Source: Bacteroidota bacterium (GTDB lineage Bacteria > Bacteroidota > Bacteroidia > Flavobacteriales > Flavobacteriaceae). From it: 8,218 nucleotides of DNA. Below, piece by piece: positions 1-6,184 of the stretch (position 1 is its first letter; each line of letters starts with the position of its first letter). A program made the translations under genes and the position numbers. The stretch is taken from NCBI GenBank assembly GCA_947468985.1, contig CANINJ010000076.1, forward strand, positions 1 to 8,218, read 5' to 3'. The notes under the pieces are model-generated. The model was not told the origin of the DNA. It made no database searches and saw only the letters and a program-made list of their open reading frames with translations.

Positions 1-780
1 ATCGCTTTTTCGTTCTAAATCATTTTCAATTGCGTCATTCAATTGTGGGAAAAAGTCAATTCCCGTCATTTTTTCAATTGCATCTACAGAAACCACAAAC
101 GTATTTAAAGGTGCTTTACTTTTTACACTCGGCATTAAAAAAGCGACCATTTTATACTTTCCTTTATAATTACAAAAGAGTACTTTATAAAAATAATTAG
201 GAATAGCAACCTTTTCAAAACCAATTGTAGGCAATCCTTTTTGAAGAATTCCGCCAGTTACCACATAAATTCCATTGTATTTTTGTGCCCAATATCTTGT
301 TTTTTCTTCTAATTGTTTCCAAATTCCATCATTGAAATTATGCTTTTGAGGTGAAATATTTGAAGTAAAAAAAGTTTCGTCAAAGGCAGCTTTAGAAAAT
401 CTCATATCTGCGGCAGCGCACAAATGACCTCGATCATAACCTGATTTTTTATAATTATCTGATGCAGCAGACTCAGAACTCACTTTTGGATCGTCAATAA
501 ATCTTGGTCTTTTGAAATGTCCAATTCCTTCATCCGAACTTCTTAAAAAATAAGAAACCCATTCTGCTTGTTCATAATTTTCATTATATGAAAGCGCATA
601 ATACGTGTGTTTAATAATTTGATGCGTGGTTGAAGTTGGCAAATAGGCAAATGGTGATTGCTGTTGAATATCAGAAGATCTCAAAAAAGCCGCATTATTG
701 TTTTTATTTTCATTTTGAATTGCAACAGAAAATGCAGATATAATAAAAACCAAAACTACGATAAGAGTAAATTTTTTCAT
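1..780 (-). CDS. Secreted DNA/RNA non-specific endonuclease (NUC1 family), 3' end cut off by the window edge
   Basis: The frame is open from the ATG at 780 to base 1 (260 codons) with no stop, so the C-terminus lies outside the window; this is close to the usual family length, so little is probably missing. Residues 1-20 form a signal peptide (MKK start, then a hydrophobic stretch ending SAFSVA), which predicts export to the periplasm or outside. The core carries the family's active-site motif YDRGH at 115-119, with His119 the expected general base, followed by CAAADM. The stretch TSNISPQ at 139-145 supplies the expected metal-binding Asn141, and N150 with W154 fit the downstream pattern. Known relatives cut DNA and RNA with Mg2+ and are used for nutrient scavenging or defence; which applies here cannot be seen. 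The position after CAA that is often Pro (DRGHxxP) is Ala here. No dedicated immunity gene is visible. It lies on the same strand as the protease gene, behind its terminator. Confidence 0.9.
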   Translation of the reverse strand, partial: MKKFTLIVVLVFIISAFSVAIQNENKNNNAAFLRSSDIQQQSPFAYLPTSTTHQIIKHTYYALSYNENYEQAEWVSYFLRSSDEGIGHFKRPRFIDDPKVSSESAASDNYKKSGYDRGHLCAAADMRFSKAAFDETFFTSNISPQKHNFNDGIWKQLEEKTRYWAQKYNGIYVVTGGILQKGLPTIGFEKVAIPNYFYKVLFCNYKGKYKMVAFLMPSVKSKAPLNTFVVSVDAIEKMTGIDFFPQLNDAIENDLERKSD

Positions 781-803
781 AATAAATAATTTAATAAAAA
801 AGT

Positions 804-867
804 AAAAAAAACCGCTAAACATTTCAAATTAGGCTATTAAAAAAAGCTAATTTGAAATGTTCGGCGG
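804..867 (-). terminator. Intrinsic terminator after the S41 protease gene
   Basis: Two 21-base arms (812-832 and 847-867) are reverse complements except at two positions near the base. They enclose a 14-base loop, and the stem base is GC-rich (GCCG/CGGC type). Read on the minus strand, the hairpin is followed directly by eight U (811 to 804) and, two bases later, another U-run. It begins 34 bases after the protease stop codon. This is a strong rho-independent terminator for the minus strand. The opposite direction lacks a U-tract after the hairpin, so it is not bidirectional. Confidence 0.88.
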
Positions 868-900
868 CATTATACTAGTAGATTCAGCTATAAATTCAAA

Positions 901-3120
901 CTACGATTTAACCAATTTTTCTTTTTTCTTAATAACAATAGCGTTTTTTGCTGTCATAACTTTCGGTTGTAAATCTCCTAAAACATTTAAAGCTTCATCA
1001 ACATAAATATCTTTTGCTAAACTTTCGTGCCATCTATTTCTTTTTTCTTTCAAAGCCAAATCGGTATTCATCGCTTCACTTTCATAAGGAAGGGACGAAA
1101 ATTTCAATTGATTTTTATACTCTAAAACCGACTTGTATTTTTTAGCCGTTTCATCAAGTGCTTTTTGCTCCGCTTGAAATTTGTCAATTTCTAAACTATA
1201 AACGTTGTCTTCGCTCCTGTTGTTAATCCATTTTGCATTTTCATCAATCAATTTGAACTGATTGTTGTCCGCTAATCTTTTTTTACTATTTGCAATTGCA
1301 GCATTAAAATTAATTTGCTTATCCCAAATGGTATATTCGGCTGCATCAATTTTATCCCAAGGCATCGCATTATCAACATCGCGCTCACCCATTTTCACAT
1401 ACGAATAACGATCTGGCATAACCACATCGCTGCTCACACCGTCCAATTGTGTTGAACCACCATTAATTCTATAGAATTTTTGAGTTGTTGTTTTCAATGC
1501 TCCTAAATCGCCAATACTTGAATTACGTACAAATTGATTCAAATCAATTACATTTTGAACCGTTCCTTTGCCATAGGATTGTTTGCTTCCAATGATAACT
1601 CCACGTTTATAATCTTGAATTGCAGCCGCTAAAATCTCTGATGCCGAAGCTGAAAAACAATTAATCATTACGACTAATGGACCATCCCATTGCACTTTTT
1701 TATCTTTATCCGAAAGGACTTCTTTTTTCCCAGCAGCTGATTTTATTTGAACAATCGGACCTTGCTCAATGAATAACCCGGCAATATCTACAACCGTTTT
1801 CAATGAACCACCACCATCATCACGAACATCTAAAACAATTCCATTTACGCCTTCTTTTTTCAAGCGTTCCACTTCAATTGCCATGTCTTTTCCTGCATCT
1901 CTACTATCAGAATTTTCAAAATCAATATAGAATTTAGGTAAATAAATTACACCATATTTCAATCCGTTTTTCTCAACAATACTTGATTTTAGATATGTTT
2001 CCTCAATTTCAATTTCATCACGAATCAACGTAATAACTTTTATTGAACCGTCTGTTTTTTTAATTGTAAGACGAACTTCCGTACCTTTTGGACCTTTTAT
2101 TTTCTTAACAACATCGTCAATTTTCATACCAACTACATCAACTGGATCAGCATCTCCTTGTGCTACTTTCAGAAAAATATCTCCAACTTCCAATTCTTTT
2201 CCTCTCCAAGCTGGTCCTCCAGAAATCAATTCTGTAATTTCAGTAAAATCATTTTTCTTTTGAAGTCTTGCACCAATTCCGAAAAATTTACCAGACATAC
2301 TTACGTCAAAACGTTCTTTTTCTTCGGGTGCAAAATAAGATGTATGTGGATCAAATCGCTCTGCAATTGTATTTATATAAATGGCAAACCAATCGTCTCT
2401 TTTCAAATCATTAATAAATCCAAAATACTCATTCATAGATTTCAAGGAACTATCACGAGTTTCTTTTTCGATTTGTTCGAATGTTTTTGGTGTTTTGTCA
2501 ACTTCTTTCTCGATTTTTTTAGAACCAATAGAGTCTTTATTTTCTTTTACAACTCCATTTTTCTTGTCTTCTTCTAATTTTAATCGTTCCGTAATTGAAG
2601 CCAATGCAGACAACTTAATTTGTTTTCTCCATTTTTCTTGAAGTTCCGCAACCGAATTAGCAAAAGGTAATTTTTCATAATCCGCATTAAATTCTTCGTC
2701 AATTTTATAATCAATTGGCTTGTCTAAAATGGTTTTATAATAGGTTTTACTTTCTTCAATACGTTTCATTAAACGTGTATAAGTCAAATCAAAAAAGGTC
2801 AAATCTTTGTTTTTGATTTCATCGTCTAAATCTGTTTCGTATTTAGAAAACTCATCTATATCAGATTGTAAAAAGAACCTTTTGGTTGGATCTAATGCCT
2901 TCAAAAATTCTTTATAAACTCCTTTTGAAAATGTATCGTCAATCGCTGCTGGACTGTAATGACCTTTTTCAATAACAAAAGTTAATAATTCTAATAATAA
3001 TTTGTCTTTTTCAGGATCACCTTTTTGCTTTGGCATAAAACTCCAAAGTGCTAAAGACAAGGCAAGAACAGCGACTATAATCTTATAATTCCTTTTCATA
3101 AAATTCAAAAATGTATTCAT
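901..3120 (-). CDS. prc: Carboxy-terminal processing (tail-specific) protease, S41A family, Prc/Tsp type
   Basis: A serine protease anchored in the inner membrane with its body in the periplasm; relatives trim or degrade proteins from exposed C-termini and adjust envelope enzymes. Numbering follows the ATG at 3120 (739 residues). A signal-anchor helix lies at about 13-28. A helical N-terminal domain contains a Lys/Glu-rich stretch at about 178-222. A PDZ domain spans about 278-365 (GKFFGIGARL start, GGPAW, VGDIF, then IKGPKGTEVRLTI). The S41 core spans about 377-562, with LDVRDDGGG at 430-438, the Ser of SASASEI (about 492) and the Lys of SYGKGTVQ (518) as the expected Ser-Lys dyad. The remainder matches the long C-terminal domain (DUF3340-like) of Prc rather than the shorter CtpA. 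Start choice: the frame opens at a TTG at 3144; I prefer the ATG at 3120, preceded by an A-rich tract, though the ATG at 3099 directly before the helix is also possible. The gene diverges from surE and ends in a terminator. Confidence 0.93.
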   Translation of the reverse strand: MNTFLNFMKRNYKIIVAVLALSLALWSFMPKQKGDPEKDKLLLELLTFVIEKGHYSPAAIDDTFSKGVYKEFLKALDPTKRFFLQSDIDEFSKYETDLDDEIKNKDLTFFDLTYTRLMKRIEESKTYYKTILDKPIDYKIDEEFNADYEKLPFANSVAELQEKWRKQIKLSALASITERLKLEEDKKNGVVKENKDSIGSKKIEKEVDKTPKTFEQIEKETRDSSLKSMNEYFGFINDLKRDDWFAIYINTIAERFDPHTSYFAPEEKERFDVSMSGKFFGIGARLQKKNDFTEITELISGGPAWRGKELEVGDIFLKVAQGDADPVDVVGMKIDDVVKKIKGPKGTEVRLTIKKTDGSIKVITLIRDEIEIEETYLKSSIVEKNGLKYGVIYLPKFYIDFENSDSRDAGKDMAIEVERLKKEGVNGIVLDVRDDGGGSLKTVVDIAGLFIEQGPIVQIKSAAGKKEVLSDKDKKVQWDGPLVVMINCFSASASEILAAAIQDYKRGVIIGSKQSYGKGTVQNVIDLNQFVRNSSIGDLGALKTTTQKFYRINGGSTQLDGVSSDVVMPDRYSYVKMGERDVDNAMPWDKIDAAEYTIWDKQINFNAAIANSKKRLADNNQFKLIDENAKWINNRSEDNVYSLEIDKFQAEQKALDETAKKYKSVLEYKNQLKFSSLPYESEAMNTDLALKEKRNRWHESLAKDIYVDEALNVLGDLQPKVMTAKNAIVIKKKEKLVKS

Positions 3121-3192
3121 TAATTTTTTATCTAAAGTACACAAAAAATTGTGCCAAGAAATATTGATTTGGCTAATTTTTTGTTAAAGATA

Positions 3193-3200
3193 CAAATATA
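3193..3200 (-). promoter_or_regulatory. Candidate -7 box for the protease gene
   Basis: On the minus strand this reads TATATTTG, an exact match to the Bacteroidota -7 consensus TAnnTTTG. It lies about 73 bases upstream of the ATG at 3120, so transcription would start near 3186 and give a leader of roughly 65 bases. I could not find a TTG at the expected -33 position (spacing 16 to 21 tested by eye), so the call rests on the -7 box and its placement in the divergent gap. Confidence 0.45.
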
Positions 3201-3222
3201 GCATCTTCCAACTAAAAATGAT

Positions 3223-3230
3223 TATTTTTA
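3223..3230 (+). promoter_or_regulatory. Candidate -7 box for the surE operon
   Basis: TATTTTTA matches TAnnTTTG with one change (final G to A) and is followed by C, as is common in this phylum. It would give a start point near 3236 and a leader of about 20 bases before the surE ATG. No TTG is seen at the -33 position, so this is a weak candidate. The divergent protease box lies about 23 bases to its left, so the two promoters would occupy overlapping DNA. Confidence 0.35.
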
Positions 3231-3254
3231 CATCCAGAAAATTCACATAAAAAA

Positions 3255-4025
3255 ATGAGTAAACCTTTGATATTAGTTACAAATGATGATGGAATTACAG
3301 CTCCAGGAATCCGAGCTTTAATTTCAGTAATGTCAGAAATTGGAACTGTAGTTGTTGTTGCTCCCGACAAGCCTCAAAGCGCAATGGGTCACGCAATCAC
3401 ACTAAATAGCACGCTTTTTATCAATAAGGTTTCAAAGGAAAATGCTGCAATAACCGAATATAGTTGTTCGGGAACGCCTGTAGATTGTGTGAAATTGGCG
3501 GTTAATGAAATTCTTCACCGAAAACCAGATTTGTGTGTTTCAGGAATAAATCACGGATCTAATTCTTCAATAAATGTAATTTATTCAGGAACGATGAGTG
3601 CTGCTGTTGAAGCCGGAATTGAAGGAATTCCAGCTATTGGTTTTTCACTATTAGATTACGATTGGAATGCCGATTTCGACGCTATTAAATCTTCAATTAG
3701 AAAAATAACTTTAGAAGTTTTAGAAAAAGGAATGCCCGAAAATATAGTTTTGAATGTCAATTTTCCGAAATTAAAAGAAAATGAAATCAAAGGAATAAAA
3801 ATTTGCCGACAGGCGAAAGCCATTTGGATGGAAAAATTTGACAAGAGAATTACACCTCAAGGGAAAGATTATTATTGGCTTACCGGCGAATTTGTAAACC
3901 AAGATAAAGGCGAAGATACTAACGAATGGGCTTTAGAAAACGGCTATATTTCTGTAGTTCCTGTTCAATTTGATTTAACAGCGCATCATACAATTCAACA
4001 ACTAAATACTTGGAATTTAAAATAA
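3255..4025 (+). CDS. surE: 5'/3'-nucleotidase SurE
   Basis: Cytoplasmic, metal-dependent survival-protein-E phosphatase that removes phosphate from nucleoside 5'- and 3'-monophosphates; some homologues also act on short polyphosphate. It has 256 residues, the usual length. The N-terminal strand leads into VTNDDGI (8-14), with Asp11 and Asp12 as metal ligands. APDKPQSAMGHAIT (36-49) supplies the metal-binding Ser42, followed by SGTPVDCV (72-79). SGINHGSN (96-103) holds Asn99, the fourth ligand, and YSGTMSAAVEA (110-120) is the conserved helix after it. All key residues are present. The ATG at 3255 follows an A-rich leader and starts right at the conserved domain, so the start is secure. It heads a rightward gene string, with only one base between its stop and the next ATG, which implies co-transcription and probably translational coupling. 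It diverges from the protease gene. Confidence 0.97.
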   Translation: MSKPLILVTNDDGITAPGIRALISVMSEIGTVVVVAPDKPQSAMGHAITLNSTLFINKVSKENAAITEYSCSGTPVDCVKLAVNEILHRKPDLCVSGINHGSNSSINVIYSGTMSAAVEAGIEGIPAIGFSLLDYDWNADFDAIKSSIRKITLEVLEKGMPENIVLNVNFPKLKENEIKGIKICRQAKAIWMEKFDKRITPQGKDYYWLTGEFVNQDKGEDTNEWALENGYISVVPVQFDLTAHHTIQQLNTWNLK

Positions 4026-4026
4026 T

Positions 4027-4299
4027 ATGAAAAAAATAGATTTGTTTTACGGCATTATTATTGGAATAATTACTTCGTTAATTGGTAGTTACATTTTCAT
4101 TGTTGCCTTTACACCCTACTCTTTTTGGGGTGGGCTTCAAATATTGAAATTTGATGGGAAATTAGGCAAAATCATTACGTTAGGAGCAATATTAAATCTA
4201 TTAGTGTTCTTTGGCTTATTAAAATACGATAAAGAATTGATGGCTCGTGGAGTGATATTGGCAATGATTATATTAACAATTATCACTTTATTTGTATAA
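4027..4299 (+). CDS. Small membrane protein of unknown function, three predicted helices
   Basis: I do not recognise a named family. The 90-residue product is very hydrophobic, with three likely membrane helices at about 6-28, 47-65 and 72-90. A short Trp/Gly-containing loop follows helix 1 (PYSFWGGLQ at 30-38), and basic and acidic residues lie around 41-49 and 66-74. There is no signal peptidase site and no catalytic motif that I can see. The gene starts one base after the surE stop, and its stop is 28 bases before the lpxB ATG, so it is almost certainly transcribed and probably translated with surE. Codon use and base composition look like the neighbours. The tight spacing, full-length frame and regular helix pattern argue that it is a real gene. 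A role in the inner membrane near lipid A synthesis would be inference from position alone. Confidence 0.8.
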   Translation: MKKIDLFYGIIIGIITSLIGSYIFIVAFTPYSFWGGLQILKFDGKLGKIITLGAILNLLVFFGLLKYDKELMARGVILAMIILTIITLFV

Positions 4300-4327
4300 A
4301 AATTCAGAAGTATTAAATCAATATTCT

Positions 4328-5440
4328 ATGAAATACTACATTATTGCAGGAGAAGCTTCGGGAGATTTGCACGGTTCAAATCTGATGAAGGCTTTGTATA
4401 AAGAAGATTCAAGTGCTGAAATTCGTTTTTGGGGCGGTGATTTAATGCAAAATATAGGCGGAACATTGGTGAAACATTACCGAGAATTGTCTTTTATGGG
4501 TTTCATTGAAGTAGTTTTCAATTTGAAAACCATTTTAAATAATATAAAAATCTGTAAAAAAGACATTCAAAAATTTCAACCTGATGTGCTTATTTTCATT
4601 GATTATCCAGGTTTTAATATGCGAATTGCAAAATGGGCGAAGGAATTAGGAATGAAAACGCATTATTATATTTCGCCTCAAATTTGGGCTTGGAAAGAAA
4701 ATCGAATTACGGATATTAAGCGTGATGTTGATAAAATGTATGTGATTTTGCCATTCGAAAAAGATTTCTACGAAAAGAAGCATCATTATCCTGTTGAATT
4801 TGTTGGTCATCCATTAATTGACGCCATTCAAAACCGAACAATTGTTGACGAAATTGCTTTTAGAAAAGAACACAATTTAGACGAAAAACCAATTATAGCG
4901 CTATTGCCAGGAAGTCGCAAACAGGAAATTACAAAAATGTTGAGCGTAATGTTGAGCGTGGTGAATGATTTTCCCGATTATCAATTTGTGATTGCTGGTG
5001 CACCAAGTCAAGAATATTCGTTTTATGCTCCTTTTTTAAAAACCAAAAATAGCCATTTTATTTCCAATAAAACGTATGATTTATTGAGTATTTCAACTGC
5101 TGCTTTGGTTACTTCAGGCACGGCAACATTGGAAACGGCATTGTTTAAAGTTCCCGAAGTCGTTTGCTATAAAGGAAGTTGGGCGTCATACCAAATTGCG
5201 AAACGAATTGTGACTTTAAAGTACATTTCGTTGGTGAATTTAATTATGGATAAGGAAGTTGTAACCGAATTAATTCAAGACAATTGCACTTCAAAAAATA
5301 TCAAAATAGAACTTCAAAAACTATTTGAACCTATTTATAGAAAGCAAGTTTTAGAAAATTACAATGAATTAGAAAAGCAATTGGGCGGAAGTGGTGCAAG
5401 TGAAAAAACTGCGAAATTGATAGTACGAAACATCCGTTAA
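4328..5440 (+). CDS. lpxB: Lipid-A-disaccharide synthase LpxB
   Basis: Peripheral membrane glycosyltransferase (GT19) that joins UDP-2,3-diacylglucosamine to lipid X, giving the beta-1,6 lipid A disaccharide 1-phosphate and UDP. This is a committed step of the Raetz pathway on the cytoplasmic face of the inner membrane. The 370-residue product begins at once with the glycine-rich AGEASGDLHG (7-16). FIDYPGFN (90-97) holds Asp92, the likely counterpart of the essential E. coli Asp98. YYISPQIWAW (113-122) and FVGHPL (158-163) are conserved family strings. LPGSR (193-197) carries the conserved Arg, SGTATLE (263-269) lies in the nucleotide-sugar site, and SLVNLI (301-306) holds the conserved Asn304. 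The frame opens at a TTG at 4292 inside the previous gene, but the ATG at 4328 fits the family N-terminus exactly. No sign of damage. The product places the organism among Gram-negatives with lipid A. Confidence 0.97.
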   Translation: MKYYIIAGEASGDLHGSNLMKALYKEDSSAEIRFWGGDLMQNIGGTLVKHYRELSFMGFIEVVFNLKTILNNIKICKKDIQKFQPDVLIFIDYPGFNMRIAKWAKELGMKTHYYISPQIWAWKENRITDIKRDVDKMYVILPFEKDFYEKKHHYPVEFVGHPLIDAIQNRTIVDEIAFRKEHNLDEKPIIALLPGSRKQEITKMLSVMLSVVNDFPDYQFVIAGAPSQEYSFYAPFLKTKNSHFISNKTYDLLSISTAALVTSGTATLETALFKVPEVVCYKGSWASYQIAKRIVTLKYISLVNLIMDKEVVTELIQDNCTSKNIKIELQKLFEPIYRKQVLENYNELEKQLGGSGASEKTAKLIVRNIR

Positions 5441-5462
5441 ATTCGTTTAAATATTAAATGCA

Positions 5463-5470
5463 TAAATTTG
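5463..5470 (+). promoter_or_regulatory. Possible internal promoter (-7 box) before the C40 peptidase gene
   Basis: TAAATTTG is an exact match to TAnnTTTG and is followed by CA. It sits in the 27-base gap after lpxB. The -33 element is poor: a TTC at 18-base spacing is the best I find. It overlaps the TTG at 5468 that opens the downstream frame, so if the box is used, translation of that transcript must begin later, most likely at the TTG at 5486. Chance occurrence in such AT-rich DNA is possible. Confidence 0.35.
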
Positions 5471-6154
5471 CAAAAAATAATTCTTTTGAAAAAACTACTT
5501 TACCTACTCTTAATATTAACATTCTTCGCCAGTTGTAAACCAACGTCAATAATAATTACTTCAAAATCTGAGGCTGAAAAAAAGGGCTTTTATCACACTC
5601 CGGAAGGCACAATTATTATAAAAACTGAAAGACAAAACAGAGCTGTTTCAAATGTAAGACCATCAAAAAAAGAGCCTGAAAAAGAAACTAAAAAAGACCT
5701 GAAAAGCAGATTAAGTACAGAAGAAAAATCAGATGATTTTGATATTTCCAACAGCGACACTTCCTATTTAGTAGCGCAATTGATTAATGCTGCTTCAGAA
5801 AATTTAGGTTCGAATTATAAAAGTGGAGGCATATCTCCCGAAGGTTATGATTGCTCGGGTTTGATGTTTGCGACGTTTAGAAAATTTGACATTATTCTCC
5901 CAAGATCATCTAATGAAATGTCTCGATTAGGAACAGTTTTAAACCCTGACGAAATCAAAAAAGGAGATTTAATTTTCTTTAGAACTAATAGAAGAAAAAT
6001 AATTAATCATGTAGGAATGGTAATTGAGGTATTGCCAGACGAAATTAAATTCATTCATTCTGCAACTTCAAGTGGCGTAATTATTTCCTCTACAAAAGAA
6101 CCATATTATAGTAAGACTTTTGCTCAAGCCAATCGCATTTATTCTACTTTGTAA
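5468..6154 (+). CDS. Lipoprotein with C-terminal NlpC/P60 (C40) peptidoglycan peptidase domain
   Basis: Predicted cell-wall hydrolase that cuts stem peptides or cross-links of peptidoglycan, tethered by lipid to a membrane and facing the periplasm. The 228-residue frame starts with a lipoprotein signal: basic residues, hydrophobic helix about 10-20 and a lipobox ending FFASC with Cys23 as the lipidated residue. A charged Lys/Glu-rich linker (about 58-92) follows. The C40 domain covers about 99-228: YDCSG with catalytic Cys129, HVGMV with His181, and FIHSAT with His197 as the third polar residue. GDLIFF (166-171) is the conserved strand before the His. All three catalytic positions are intact. 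No ATG or GTG opens this frame before the catalytic domain; both plausible starts are TTG codons, at 5468 and at 5486 (the latter reading KKLLYLLL after the start, a textbook signal peptide). I cannot decide between them. It sits 27 bases after lpxB and 30 before comEC. Confidence 0.9.
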   Translation: MQKIILLKKLLYLLLILTFFASCKPTSIIITSKSEAEKKGFYHTPEGTIIIKTERQNRAVSNVRPSKKEPEKETKKDLKSRLSTEEKSDDFDISNSDTSYLVAQLINAASENLGSNYKSGGISPEGYDCSGLMFATFRKFDIILPRSSNEMSRLGTVLNPDEIKKGDLIFFRTNRRKIINHVGMVIEVLPDEIKFIHSATSSGVIISSTKEPYYSKTFAQANRIYSTL

Positions 6155-6184
6155 TATTTAGATAAAATTGACTACATTAGGGGA

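Noticed and set aside
1..780. Secreted toxin or antiphage effector role for the NUC1 nuclease
   Set aside because: There is a plain signal peptide, no polymorphic-toxin delivery domain and no adjacent immunity gene in view; a scavenging secreted nuclease is the simpler reading.
2158..2641. Two plus-strand open frames (2158-2577 and 2381-2641) opposite the protease gene
   Set aside because: They lie antisense within a well-supported S41 protease, are rich in Phe, Cys and Ser as expected from the reverse of Lys/Glu codons, and show no domain.
3656..3844. Minus-strand frame inside surE
   Set aside because: Antisense shadow of the conserved surE coding sequence with no recognisable product.
4292..4327. 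TTG-started N-terminal extension of lpxB overlapping the small membrane gene
   Set aside because: The ATG at 4328 gives the exact family start (MKYYIIAGEASGD), and the twelve extra residues have no family counterpart.
5441..5467. Palindromic AT-rich strings (TTTAAA, ATGCAT) between lpxB and the C40 gene as an operator
   Set aside because: Short palindromes are expected by chance in AT-rich DNA, and there is no paired half-site of convincing length.
5458..5538. Short frame from the ATG at 5458 as a possible leader peptide of the C40 gene
   Set aside because: It runs 26 codons into the lipoprotein gene in another frame, has no stalling-type motif, and the ATG lies upstream of the candidate promoter box.
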